Positions 15,907-23,252 of a stretch of DNA of 41,971 nucleotides are shown in pieces. Every line of letters begins with the position of its first letter. Position 1 is the stretch's first letter. The notes under the pieces were generated by a model. That model searched no databases and was not told the origin of the DNA. It was given only the letters and a program-made list of their open reading frames with translations. The position numbers were made by a program, and so were the translations under genes. Source of the stretch: JBOGUF01 sp050696075 (lineage in GTDB: Bacteria > Chloroflexota > Chloroflexia > Thermomicrobiales > UBA6265); the NCBI GenBank assembly GCA_050696075.1, contig JBOGUF010000040.1:1-41971 (forward strand), in the 5' to 3' direction.

Positions 15907-16364
15907 CTGATGACCTCGTCCCGAGTCTTCCCATTGTTCGAGGGGTGTGGCCGTTCAGTCAGTTCGAAGGAGGGCCACAGATTGTCGGCGCCGTGGTGTT
16001 CAGCCTGATGTTCGACGTATGTGGTGATCTGGTTGAGCGAACGCTCACCAAACGAGATGACGCCGTAGTCTGACTGCCAGGCGAACGTATCGAACTCGCG
16101 CCGCAACTCGCCGTGATTGAGGAGGTGGCTGGACGATCCCTTCAGCTTTTGAACCATGTCGGCAATGGCAACCCGTGGAGGAACGGAAAGGGCAATGTGG
16201 ACGTGCTCCGGCATGATCCCAACGGCATGCACCACCGCACCGACTTCGTGGCACGCCGCGCGCATCGCACCCTGGATGACGTCTGCCCGCTCGGCATCTA
16301 TGATCGGCTCGCGCTGACGCGTCGCCCAAACCACGTGATAAAACAGCCGCCAGTATGGCACCAA
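15888..16364 (-). CDS. REP-associated tyrosine transposase (RAYT, Y1/IS200-like HUH nuclease)
   Basis: A 158-aa single-strand-DNA transposase of the Y1 family. The N-terminal WRLFYHVVWATRQREP is the family hallmark, HVH at 54-56 is the HUH metal site, and Tyr116 in ITTYVEHQAEHHG is the nucleophile, so catalysis looks intact. Start is TTG 16364 or the adjacent GTG 16361; neither has a strong ribosome site. The last residues (PGRAS) and the stop are encoded by the left REP. RAYTs excise or copy REP hairpins and are usually domesticated single-copy genes. Confidence 0.92.
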   Translation of the reverse strand: MVPYWRLFYHVVWATRQREPIIDAERADVIQGAMRAACHEVGAVVHAVGIMPEHVHIALSVPPRVAIADMVQKLKGSSSHLLNHGELRREFDTFAWQSDYGVISFGERSLNQITTYVEHQAEHHGADNLWPSFELTERPHPSNNGKTRDEVISPGRAS

Positions 16365-16378
16365 CGCCCCCGTTCTCA

Positions 16379-16424
16379 GTCCTGGAAGGACTTCGTAGGT
16401 TCAGCCCGGCGTTTCAACGCCGGG
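16379..16424. repeat. REP element, right flank of the RAYT gene
   Basis: GTCCTGGAAGGAC (16379-16391), linker CTTCGTAGGTTCAGC (16391-16405) and perfect stem CCCGGCG-tttcaa-CGCCGGG (16405-16424). The inverse orientation relative to the left flank is clear, and the linker differs by one base from the left copy. Confidence 0.9.
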
Positions 16425-16458
16425 AATCGGTTCTCTCACGCCGCCGAAAACTCACGTC

Positions 16459-17280
16459 TCACGCCTTTACCACAAACTGCCGCACATACCGGTACGACTC
16501 GGACATGGCCGCGTTGACGTCGTCCAGCGATGGCCAGGGCTCGCCCTGGAACTCGATTTCGACGGAGCAGGGGCCGGTGAAACCGGCGCGGTCGAGGGCG
16601 GCGAAGATCGGCGGGTAGTCCACCTCACCGGTGCCGATGGCGGGAAAGTGCCAATTGCCGGCGCCGCCGATTTGGTCCTTGACGTGGACGTGGACGACGT
16701 GCGGCGCGGCCGCTTCGACGTCCTCCTCGGGCCGGGTGTCGCCGTAGAAGATGACGTTGCCGGGGTCGTAGTTGATGCCGATATTCGACTTGCCGATGCG
16801 GTGGACCAGATCGGCTGCCATCGCCCCGGTCGCCAGCAGACCGCCGTGGGTTTCGAGACAGACGGTAATGCCGTCGGCCGCGGCCTCGTCGCAGAGGGGG
16901 CCGATGCGGGCCAGAAACCGCTCGCGCTGGTCGTCGAGATCGCCCGCGGAGGAGGCGTCGTGGCCGCCGGTGCTGGTGGTGATCATGCCGATGCCGAGCT
17001 TGCGGCAGATGTCGAGCGCCTTGCGGAACTCGGTGACGCCGGCGTCGCTGACCAGGTCGGAATGACCGGAGAGGCTGACCGCCGTGAGACCGTGCTGACT
17101 GAGCAAATCCTTGACGTAGGCGAGTTCCTCGTCGTTGGCGTTGCGCCGCACGTGTTCGGTCCAGCCGGGCACGGACGACAGCTCGACGCTGGTGAAGCCG
17201 GCGCCGGCAATGCCCGCCAGCGCTTCTTCGAGCGAGTAGGTATGGTAGCTATTGGTCGAGGCGGACAGACGATCGGCCAT
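16459..17280 (-). CDS. Sugar phosphate isomerase/epimerase (xylose-isomerase-like TIM barrel)
   Basis: A 273-aa AP-endonuclease-2/xylose-isomerase-like barrel of normal length. Metal-binding and substrate residues are visible in VCLETHGG (Glu, first ligand), NYDPGNVIFYG (Asp), VHVHVKDQ (His) and VEIEF near the end (last Glu). Family members isomerise or epimerise keto-sugars, or dehydrate inosose (IolE) or act on hydroxypyruvate. GGAGGGG precedes the ATG. Its stop TGA begins a short heptad array (TGAGACG TGAGTTT). With the Gfo/Idh dehydrogenases it makes an inositol- or ketose-like route plausible (inference). Confidence 0.88.
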   Translation of the reverse strand: MADRLSASTNSYHTYSLEEALAGIAGAGFTSVELSSVPGWTEHVRRNANDEELAYVKDLLSQHGLTAVSLSGHSDLVSDAGVTEFRKALDICRKLGIGMITTSTGGHDASSAGDLDDQRERFLARIGPLCDEAAADGITVCLETHGGLLATGAMAADLVHRIGKSNIGINYDPGNVIFYGDTRPEEDVEAAAPHVVHVHVKDQIGGAGNWHFPAIGTGEVDYPPIFAALDRAGFTGPCSVEIEFQGEPWPSLDDVNAAMSESYRYVRQFVVKA

Positions 17281-17302
17281 GGGTTCCCCTCCTGTGTGAG
17301 CC

Positions 17303-17340
17303 GTCAGCTATCAGCTTTCAGCTTTCAGCCGTCAGCCATC
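17303..17340. repeat. Heptanucleotide array, TCAGCYN type
   Basis: Five tandem 7-nt units of the TCAGCTT/TCAGCCG kind occupy the 113-nt gap between the VOC gene and the isomerase gene. The same unit family reappears at 35144-35188, 18 kb away. Here the array is about 50 nt beyond the upstream stop rather than touching it. Confidence 0.8.
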
Positions 17341-17393
17341 CTGTACGGACAGCGCGATATCCTACCAAGGCACGATCCAACATGCCCTGACGG

Positions 17394-17786
17394 CTACGGG
17401 TGGGTCGCCTTCCCGGCGTCGTGGGGATCGAACCAGGTCGCGCCTGGCTTGAAGGCCATGTACTCGACCACGTGGCCGTCCTCCCAGACGAAGACGACGC
17501 GGACAAAAGCGGGGTTGCCAACCTCGAAGGGCGCGATGGCGATCTCCTTGCCGGCCATCCAGGGTTCGATGTCGTCGACGACGTAGGCGACGTGCGGCGT
17601 GTTCTTGAATGTGTCGGGAAGCCAGCTATCCGGTTCGTAGCGGAGGTATTCGATGCGGTAGGGATGTTCGTTAGGGTCCGTGACCCAGACGCGGGTCGCG
17701 GAGACGAAGTTCTCGTTGGGCCGCGGGCTGGTGGTGCGAATCCCAACGTGGTGGAACTGTCTGGCGCCTGGACCTGATCGTGTCAT
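17394..17786 (-). CDS. VOC (glyoxalase/bleomycin-resistance fold) family protein
   Basis: A 130-aa single VOC module pair. Candidate metal ligands are His in QFHHVGI (residues about 11-12), Glu in YRIEYLRY, His in NTPHVAYVVDD and Glu in HVVEYMAF. Functions in this superfamily include isomerases, epimerases, dioxygenases and glyoxalases. ATG 17786 is chosen because GGAGG lies 5 nt upstream. It lies between the importer binding-protein gene and the isomerase gene on the same strand, so it may catalyse an isomerisation or ring-opening step on the imported compound (inference). Confidence 0.8.
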   Translation of the reverse strand: MTRSGPGARQFHHVGIRTTSPRPNENFVSATRVWVTDPNEHPYRIEYLRYEPDSWLPDTFKNTPHVAYVVDDIEPWMAGKEIAIAPFEVGNPAFVRVVFVWEDGHVVEYMAFKPGATWFDPHDAGKATHP

Positions 17787-17874
17787 CGATCCTCCCACGG
17801 CCAAATTGTTACAGGGCGGCTCGCCCGGATGGGATCAAGCCGCCCATTCCTTGCGGACAGGATCGAGCGCCGGG

Positions 17875-19074
17875 CTATGACGTCGGTGTCGCCGCGGCGT
17901 CCGCTCCCGCGCCCTCGGGTTGCGGGACCGCCTCGTACTCCGGCGCGAGCTGGAAGCCGGCGGCGTCGGCTTTGACCTGCTCGACGTCGAAGTCGTTGAT
18001 GCCGGCGATGTAATCGTTCTTGCAGACGTCCTCGGCGGCGATGTCTTGGGTGACCTGGCCGATCTCTTGGACCGTCTCGAAGTAGAGGCTCCACGAATCC
18101 ATGTCGTGCCAGCCCCAGCCTTGGCGGTTGGCCCAGTCACCGCGGAAGATGAGCGCGCCCTGCCACATCGACTCGACCGCGACGGCCTTGTCGGGGAAGG
18201 AGCTGTTGAGCTCGTCCGCCAGCTCCGGCACGTCCATCACGATCTGGGTCGCCGCGCGGGGGTTGTGATGGCCAAACTCGAGACCCATCGCCCACCCGCG
18301 CAGGTAGCGGGTGTAGATGTCCGCCATCGCCGGGTCCTCGAAGTCCGCGCGGCGGATGACAAATGAGTTCGCCGGGAACTTGGAGTTCTCCTTGCCGAGC
18401 CAGTAGTCAAACTCTAGCCCCTCGGCGTTCCATTGGGCGCGTAGGCCCTCCCAGGCCAGCGCGGCATCGCCCTGCCCCTGCGCGAGCGTCTGGCCCCAGG
18501 CGGTGACGCCGGCCGAAACATAGTTGACCTCGGCGAAGTTCACGTCGAATTGCGCCAGCAGCGGGTTGGTGATCGCCTGCCAACCGGGATCGCCCAGCAC
18601 CATCGTCTTGCCTTCGAGCTCCTTCAAGTCGGCGGGCATTTCGCCCTTGCGGAAGGCGAAGTTGAAGGTGTCTTGGGCCACCTCGTGGAAGACGGAGACG
18701 ACGTCGATGCCCTGCTCCAGGCCGAGGGTGAAGACGCCCGGCGAAGGGAAGCCCATGTCCGACTGCCCGGCGTCGACCAGCTTAACGGTCGCGGTCGCTT
18801 CGCCCGGCCCGCCCTCGATCACCGTTTCGATATCGCCGAAGTAGCCGAATTGCTTGGCGACCCAATACCCGTAGTCGTCGAGCACCTGAAGCCGGCCGCG
18901 CGGGGAGACCCACCGAATCCGGTTTTCCGCCGGTTGGGCGGCAAGGATATGCGCAGACCCAAGCAGCGACAGCGCCGAGGCCGAGACACCAAGGGCCGCC
19001 GCCCGCTGCACCAACTCCCGCCGGGTGATCCGCCCACTGGTCAGTTCCGCGATCAAATCGTCGAGACGGCTCAT
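17875..19074 (-). CDS. NMT1/SsuA-type ABC transporter substrate-binding protein
   Basis: A 399-aa exported protein. Leader ITRRELVQRAAALGVSASALSLLGSAHILAAQ (residues about 16-47) is Tat-like. The mature part follows the NMT1/THI5/SsuA pattern: YGYWVAKQFGYFGDIETVIEGGPGEAT, KLVDAGQSDMGFPSPGVF, LEGKTMVLGDPGWQA. It has an extended C-terminus ending in an Ala/Pro/Thr-rich tail. Family members bind sulfonates, nitrate, pyrimidine precursors or aromatic acids. It belongs with the permease and ATPase genes upstream but is separated from them by a four-helix-bundle gene. Confidence 0.9.
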   Translation of the reverse strand: MSRLDDLIAELTSGRITRRELVQRAAALGVSASALSLLGSAHILAAQPAENRIRWVSPRGRLQVLDDYGYWVAKQFGYFGDIETVIEGGPGEATATVKLVDAGQSDMGFPSPGVFTLGLEQGIDVVSVFHEVAQDTFNFAFRKGEMPADLKELEGKTMVLGDPGWQAITNPLLAQFDVNFAEVNYVSAGVTAWGQTLAQGQGDAALAWEGLRAQWNAEGLEFDYWLGKENSKFPANSFVIRRADFEDPAMADIYTRYLRGWAMGLEFGHHNPRAATQIVMDVPELADELNSSFPDKAVAVESMWQGALIFRGDWANRQGWGWHDMDSWSLYFETVQEIGQVTQDIAAEDVCKNDYIAGINDFDVEQVKADAAGFQLAPEYEAVPQPEGAGADAAATPTS

Positions 19075-19120
19075 GACTCTCCTCCCGATGCGATCCGCGC
19101 CTCGTCCAGCGACGAGACGC

Positions 19121-19187
19121 GAGTACCCAGTGCCCAGTACCGAGGACCCAGAACCGAGGACCCAGAACCCAGTGCCCAGTGCCCAGT
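19121..19187. repeat. Heptanucleotide array, CCCAGTG type, left of the four-helix-bundle gene
   Basis: About nine units of the GTGCCCA/GAACCCA/GGACCGA type. Its end (19171-19187, AGTGCCCAGTGCCCAGT) is the exact reverse complement of 19634-19650 on the other side of the gene. Confidence 0.88.
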
Positions 19188-19194
19188 TCGTTAA

Positions 19195-19593
19195 CTAGGA
19201 TCGTGGTGGCGTTGAGCGAGACTGATTGCGGCGTTGGGCTTGCTTCTCTTTCAGGCCATGGATGACGCGGGACACTTCGTCGGCCTGCGCGTATAGCCGG
19301 TTGAATGCAGTTTGGTCGAGGTATCCATTGTCGAGTGCGACATACAGCTGGGAACGGGTCTCGGCGCACGATGCCTTGGCAATGACGAGGAACTGGTGAA
19401 ACTCTCCGGTTCCGTTTCGCTCGAACCCCTCGGCGATATTCGACATCGTTGACCCTGCCGCGCGCTGAATCTGGCCCGCCAATCCGAAATCGCGCGCAAA
19501 CGTACCCTGCTGAGAAACGGCGTAGATGGCTCGCGTATAGACCCTTGCCTTCTGCCACGCAACCAGGTCCTCGAATCGCTTTACCCCTTCCAT
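19195..19593 (-). CDS. Four-helix-bundle protein (S23/23S-rRNA-intervening-sequence type)
   Basis: A 132-aa protein with the family opening FEDLVAWQKARVYTRAIYAV, then GLAGQIQRAAGSTMSNIAEGFERNG, EFHQFLVIAKASCAETRSQLYVALDNGYL and a final helix ending in a basic tail. The family is known from rRNA intervening sequences of Leptospira and others and from scattered genomic copies; its molecular role is not established, and a link to diversity-generating retroelements (Avd) exists for relatives. Here it interrupts an ABC operon between permease and binding protein, on the same strand, bounded by 17-bp inverted repeats. Only 8 nt separate its stop from the left repeat. Confidence 0.9.
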   Translation of the reverse strand: MEGVKRFEDLVAWQKARVYTRAIYAVSQQGTFARDFGLAGQIQRAAGSTMSNIAEGFERNGTGEFHQFLVIAKASCAETRSQLYVALDNGYLDQTAFNRLYAQADEVSRVIHGLKEKQAQRRNQSRSTPPRS

Positions 19594-19632
19594 CCTCCAC
19601 CCCTGTCCTCTCCGTCACGTACCGCATTCACT

Positions 19633-19682
19633 CACTGGGCACTGGGCACTCGGCACTCGGCACTCGGCACTCGGCACTCGGC
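19633..19682. repeat. Heptanucleotide array, CACTCGG type, right of the four-helix-bundle gene
   Basis: Two CACTGGG units followed by five CACTCGG units. On the minus strand it starts at the TGA stop of the permease gene (19683-19685). Bases 19634-19650 are a perfect 17-bp inverted repeat of 19171-19187. Confidence 0.92.
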
Positions 19683-20537
19683 TCACGCCTGCCAACTGGC
19701 CCACGTCTTGCCGATCCAATAGAAGATGACGTAGATCGCCACGCCCATCAGCGCCAGGAGCAGGATGATGGCGTAAAAGTGGGACATGCGGATCATCGAC
19801 GAGTAGACCGAAAGCTGGTTGCCGAGCCCGTTTTGGCCGCCGACCATCTCGGCGCCGACGGCCGTCAGCATGCCGAAGATGCTCCCCACCATGAGGCCGA
19901 CGATGATCATTGGCAGCGCCAGGGGAAACCGCACCTTGGTGAAGATCTGGACCGTGTTCGCGCCGTAGGAGCGGGCGAGCGCGATCTTGGCGAGGTCGGT
20001 GCGGCGAAAGCCCGTGGTGGAGTTGATCATCACCATTGGGCCGGAGGCGAGCGCCACGGCGATGATGCGGGGCGTACTGCCGAAGCCAAACTCGATGATC
20101 AGCAGCGGCACGAGCGCGATCATCGGCGTCGTCACCAGGAGCAGGATATAGGGGGTGATGATCTTCTCGACGAACGGAAACTGCGTGATCACCGCGGCCA
20201 GCACCAGCCCGATCGAGGCGCCAATGGCAAACCCGAAGATCAGCTCCTTCAGCGTGATCTTCAGGTGCGGCCAGAAGAGGTCGAAGTCCCTGACCAGCGT
20301 CGTGCCGATCTCGCTCGGCTTAGGGAAGACGTATGCCTTGACGTCGAGCGCCCGCACCGCGATTTCGGCCCCGCCGATCACCGCCACCGCAACGAAGGCG
20401 ATCACCAGGATTTCTAGCCCCGACTTGGCGAAGCTCATGTGGGTCAGGGCCGACCAGTTACTGAGACTGACCTCGCCCGGCTCGTCGCCAGTTTCCTTGC
20501 CGAAGGTCGGGATCGTGTCGCGCAGTTGATTAGCCAT
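19683..20537 (-). CDS. SsuC/TauC-type ABC transporter permease
   Basis: A 284-aa permease with about six membrane helices and the binding-protein-dependent coupling loop LAKIALARSYGANTVQIFTKVRFPLALPMI. The segment YVFPKPSEIGTTLVRDF after helix 1 is typical of the nitrate/sulfonate/taurine branch. ATG 20537 is chosen because GAGGAGAAAG lies directly upstream; an apparent extension further upstream only translates the neighbouring heptad array. It is downstream of its ATPase gene and upstream of the inserted four-helix-bundle gene. Confidence 0.93.
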   Translation of the reverse strand: MANQLRDTIPTFGKETGDEPGEVSLSNWSALTHMSFAKSGLEILVIAFVAVAVIGGAEIAVRALDVKAYVFPKPSEIGTTLVRDFDLFWPHLKITLKELIFGFAIGASIGLVLAAVITQFPFVEKIITPYILLLVTTPMIALVPLLIIEFGFGSTPRIIAVALASGPMVMINSTTGFRRTDLAKIALARSYGANTVQIFTKVRFPLALPMIIVGLMVGSIFGMLTAVGAEMVGGQNGLGNQLSVYSSMIRMSHFYAIILLLALMGVAIYVIFYWIGKTWASWQA

Positions 20538-20553
20538 CTTTCTCCTCGAAGTC

Positions 20554-20600
20554 GTGAGTTGCGAGTCGTTCTTCTCACGACTCACGACTCACGTCTCACG
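20554..20600. repeat. Heptanucleotide-array hairpin between ATPase and permease genes
   Basis: CGTGAGTTGCGAGTCG (20553-20568) faces CGACTCACGACTCACG across a 7-nt loop. On the minus strand the units (GTGAGTC, GTGAGAC) encode the last codons and the TGA stop of the ATPase gene (20582-20584). Confidence 0.82.
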
Positions 20601-21433
20601 TCTGAATCAGCACTGTGGATGATCGTCTGCTTGATGGCCAGGATGATCTCGATGAACTCCGGGCTATAGGTCCGCTCGATCGTGCGCGGGCGGGGGAAGT
20701 CGATCGGGAAGACGTGGGCCAGGCGGCCGGGGCGCGGGGTGAGGACGACGACGCGGTCGGCGAGAAAGATCGCCTCGGTCACGTTATGGGTGACGAAGAT
20801 GATCGTCTTGCCGGTCTCCATCCAAATCTTCTGGATGAGCAGGTTCATCTCGTCGCGGGTGAACGCGTCCAGCGCCCCGAACGGCTCGTCCATCAGGATC
20901 ACCGACGGGTCGTAGGAGAGGCAGCGGACGATGCTGGCTCGTTGCTGCATGCCGCCGGAGAGTTCCCGCGGCATCTTTTTCTCGAACCCGGCCAGACCGA
21001 CCTCGTCAATCAGGCCCCGGATGCGCTGCTCGTACGGCCTCGGATTGAGCTTTTTGATCTCGAAGGGAAAGAGAATGTTCTGCCACAGGTTGCGCCAGGG
21101 CAGCAGGTTGGCGTCCTGAAAGATCATGCCGATCTCGGGGCGCGGACCGATGACGGGCATGCCGTTGAGCATGATCCGGCCGTTGGTCAGGTCGTGCAAG
21201 CCGGACATCGCCCAGAGGAGCGTGCTCTTGCCGCAACCGGACGGCCCGAGGATGCAGACAAATTCGCCCTCGCCGACGTCGAGCGTGAGGTCGTCGAGGG
21301 CATGCACCGAGCCAGAACCCGTCTTGTAATACTTGGTCGCATGCTCGACCGTCATCGCGACGCGGCGGCCGGCGTCCGCAACGCGGCCGTTCGTCCTCGG
21401 ACCGGCATCTCGGTTTGCCGGTTGCTGCACCAC
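20582..21433 (-). CDS. SsuB/TauB-type ABC transporter ATP-binding protein
   Basis: A 283-aa ATPase with all consensus motifs: Walker A LGPSGCGKST (62-71), Q-loop IGMIFQDANLLPW, signature LSGGMQQR, Walker B VILMDEPFGALDA, and H-loop FVTHNVTEA. GTG 21433 is used because GAGGGA lies 6 nt upstream. The N-terminal 25 residues before the conserved fold look unstructured. It is the first gene of the importer operon (ATPase, permease, four-helix bundle, binding protein, VOC, isomerase) and has a strong promoter upstream. The last six codons derive from a heptad array. Confidence 0.94.
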   Translation of the reverse strand: MVQQPANRDAGPRTNGRVADAGRRVAMTVEHATKYYKTGSGSVHALDDLTLDVGEGEFVCILGPSGCGKSTLLWAMSGLHDLTNGRIMLNGMPVIGPRPEIGMIFQDANLLPWRNLWQNILFPFEIKKLNPRPYEQRIRGLIDEVGLAGFEKKMPRELSGGMQQRASIVRCLSYDPSVILMDEPFGALDAFTRDEMNLLIQKIWMETGKTIIFVTHNVTEAIFLADRVVVLTPRPGRLAHVFPIDFPRPRTIERTYSPEFIEIILAIKQTIIHSADSDVRRES

Positions 21434-21556
21434 GGGTGTCCCTCGTGACCGAATGACCGGTGAGACGAACGCGCTCGGCGTCGGCGTACGCCACAGTCAT
21501 CCGTTATCGGCGCCGGTGGCCGCGTGTCCACGTCTCCCATTCGCTGTGACGGCCGC

Positions 21557-21585
21557 ATTGTAGGAGTGGCCTTGTGGGGTGTCAA
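21557..21585 (-). promoter_or_regulatory. Strong sigma-70-type promoter of the SsuB/NMT1 importer operon
   Basis: On the minus strand TTGACA (21585-21580), 17-nt spacer and TACAAT (21562-21557). Transcription should start near 21550, leaving a leader of about 115 nt before the GTG. That leader has a 10-bp palindrome GGCGTACGCC (21483-21492). I found no thiamine-pyrophosphate riboswitch landmarks in it. Confidence 0.75.
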
Positions 21586-21618
21586 TGAGGGAACTCGACT
21601 GAACGACCCGCGCCTGGA

Positions 21619-21963
21619 CTACGGTTCGACGATCACCCGCTGCCCGTGGTCGAAGGTCACCTTGAAGTGGTTGAGGACGACGAGACCGAGGAGGTACTCG
21701 TCGCCAATAGCGATGATGAGTGCCTCGGTCTCGCCCGGCTGGCCAACGAGTTCAACGGTGCCGACATAGACCGGAACCTCGACCCGTTCGCCGCTTGCGG
21801 TCTGAATAGGTCGCATGCGAGGTGGGCCAGGGAGGGCGGCAACACGCGCGGCGGGAACAGCAGGGTACCCATCGAATCCGGTGTCGAGCAGCGCGTCGGT
21901 GCTGTCAGCGATTCCTTCGATCACGAACCGGATTGGGAGCGACGGATAGGCTGCCTCTGTCAT
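21619..21963 (-). CDS. Retropepsin-like (clan AA) aspartyl protease family protein
   Basis: A 114-aa protein with ALLDTGFDGYPAV at about 20-32, the single Asp-Thr-Gly active-site loop of clan AA aspartic proteases, and LLGLVVLNHFKV with the hydrophobic-hydrophobic-Gly motif near the C-terminus. Such half-size proteins work as dimers. Small stand-alone bacterial homologues are often called clan AA aspartic proteases without known substrates. ATG 21963 overlaps the TGA of the upstream 86-aa gene (ATGA), so the two are co-translated. Confidence 0.8.
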   Translation of the reverse strand: MTEAAYPSLPIRFVIEGIADSTDALLDTGFDGYPAVPAARVAALPGPPRMRPIQTASGERVEVPVYVGTVELVGQPGETEALIIAIGDEYLLGLVVLNHFKVTFDHGQRVIVEP

Positions 21964-22220
21964 GCCGCGAACATTCGCATGCGCCACACCCCATCGACCC
22001 CGATCTTCCGGAGGGCAAACTTCCCCGGGCCGAATCGCTCAACGGCTTCCTTGGTGAGGGTAAGCTCCTCGGCGTCAAGCATGAATTCGCCATCGTCGCT
22101 GATGGCGACGAACTCGCCGGTGTGCTCTGCCTCCAGCGGGCGGCCGTAGCGCTCGTAGAGGTGGCGGTCCTTGGCTGACCGCTCGGCCATCCAGGCCTCG
22201 ACTTCGTCGATGGTTGGCAT
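21960..22220 (-). CDS. Small protein co-translated with a retropepsin-like protease
   Basis: An 86-aa protein starting MPTIDEVEAWMAERS, with the segment HTGEFVAISDDGEFMLDAEEL in the middle and a basic end (FALRKIGVDGVWRMRMF). The start is fixed by GGAGGT 6 nt upstream of ATG 22220. It overlaps the protease gene by 4 nt. Its mid-region (Tyr-Gly-Arg-Pro-Leu-Glu ... GEFVAIS-DDGE) resembles the small partner proteins of the DUF5678 type that accompany such proteases, but I cannot assign it firmly. It may be a substrate, inhibitor or antitoxin-like partner (inference). Confidence 0.7.
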   Translation of the reverse strand: MPTIDEVEAWMAERSAKDRHLYERYGRPLEAEHTGEFVAISDDGEFMLDAEELTLTKEAVERFGPGKFALRKIGVDGVWRMRMFAA

Positions 22221-22300
22221 GCGTTGACCTCCATTCGAAGGACTCAGATGCAGTATCCCACGGGAACGGGGGAGGACGTTGCCGCGTCCGCCCTGCCTGA

Positions 22301-23083
22301 TCATGTCGCCTCCAAGTCCGCGCCCAGGTACGGGTTGCCGGCGGTGAGGCCGCCGTCGACTGGGAGGATGACGCCGGTGATCCAGGATGCTTCGTCGGAG
22401 GCGAGGAAGAGCGCGGCGTTGGCAATGTCCTCCGGCTCGCCTACGCGGCGCAGGGGATACCACTTGGTCAGCTTCTCGAAGACGAGCGGTTCCTGCGCGA
22501 GGCGCTCGTTCCAGATCGGCGTACGGATGGTGCCGGGGCAGATGCAGTTGACGCGTACGCCCGCGGGACCGTAGCGCACCGCCAGGTTCTGGGTGAGGTT
22601 GACCATGCCTGCCTTGGCGGCGCTGTAGGCGTCCTCGCCGATGCCGTAGAGCCCGTTGACCGAGCCGGTGTTGAGGATCACGCCGCGCCCGCGTTCGAGC
22701 ATCCCCGGCAGGACGGCTTTCGCGCAGAGGAAAGCGCTCTTGAGGACGACGTTGAAGTTGAAGTCCCACGTCGCCTCGTCGATGCTGAGGATGTCGTCAC
22801 CTCGGGAGCGACCGGCGTTGTTGACCAGCACGTCGATCCGGCCGTAGGTTGCCACCGTTTGCGCCACCATCGCCTGGACGGCCGTTTCGCTGGTGACGTC
22901 GGCTTGGAGGCCGATGGCCGTTCCGCCGGCGTCCTGAATCCGCTGGGCGGTCTCTTCGGCCCGTTCCCCAATCAGATCGGCCGCAACAACCTTTGCGCCT
23001 TCCCGCGCAAAGCGTTCTGAAATCGCCCGGCCGATGCCCGAACCGCCCCCGGTGACGAGGGCCACCGTCTCTGGTAGACGCAC
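22301..23083 (-). CDS. Short-chain dehydrogenase/reductase (SDR), classical type
   Basis: A 260-aa SDR of standard length. TGGGSGIG (about 11-18) binds the cofactor; Asp in VVAADLIG suggests NAD preference. NNAG, Ser in NTGSVNG and YSAAK form the catalytic tetrad; PVDGGLTAG is the usual end. GTG 23083 is chosen because GGAGGA lies 7 nt upstream and this start gives the classical length; longer upstream extensions lack similarity to the fold. It may oxidise a sugar, polyol or hydroxy acid. It lies in the accessory island next to the retropepsin-like pair. Confidence 0.9.
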   Translation of the reverse strand: MRLPETVALVTGGGSGIGRAISERFAREGAKVVAADLIGERAEETAQRIQDAGGTAIGLQADVTSETAVQAMVAQTVATYGRIDVLVNNAGRSRGDDILSIDEATWDFNFNVVLKSAFLCAKAVLPGMLERGRGVILNTGSVNGLYGIGEDAYSAAKAGMVNLTQNLAVRYGPAGVRVNCICPGTIRTPIWNERLAQEPLVFEKLTKWYPLRRVGEPEDIANAALFLASDEASWITGVILPVDGGLTAGNPYLGADLEAT

Positions 23084-23252
23084 CGATTCATCCTCCACGC
23101 CGCGTGCTGCTTCGCCGCTGATTGGTCGGGGAGTATTGTAGGAGCGAACCGGCGCGTGCGCTCGGCGGCGCGACTGGCCGCACTCATCGCATCCTGGCGC
23201 GCGCCCGCCGCGTAGACCTGTACAGTCGCGCGCTACCCACGGGAGTCGGACC

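Larger units (their letters stand above)
15862..16424 (-). mobile_element. RAYT gene bounded by inverted REP elements
   Basis: The transposase-like gene 15888-16364 is bracketed by two REP units in opposite orientation (15862-15906 and 16379-16424), the typical REPtron layout. More distant REP copies lie at 8.6 kb and possibly 13.6 kb. It sits within a row of minus-strand catabolic genes between the isomerase and the third Gfo/Idh gene. Confidence 0.85.

Noticed and set aside
15833..15934. N-terminal extension of the third Gfo/Idh protein by 34 codons
   Set aside because: The extension translates a REP element and precedes the conserved MLRVAILGAG start of the Rossmann fold.
19121..19682. 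CRISPR array
   Set aside because: Repeats are 7 nt, directly adjacent, without spacers, and a protein gene lies between the two blocks; no cas genes are present.
21434..21550. Possible thiamine-pyrophosphate riboswitch in the leader of the NMT1-like operon
   Set aside because: The CUGAGA and downstream conserved elements of the TPP riboswitch are not seen on the transcribed strand; only a short palindrome is present.
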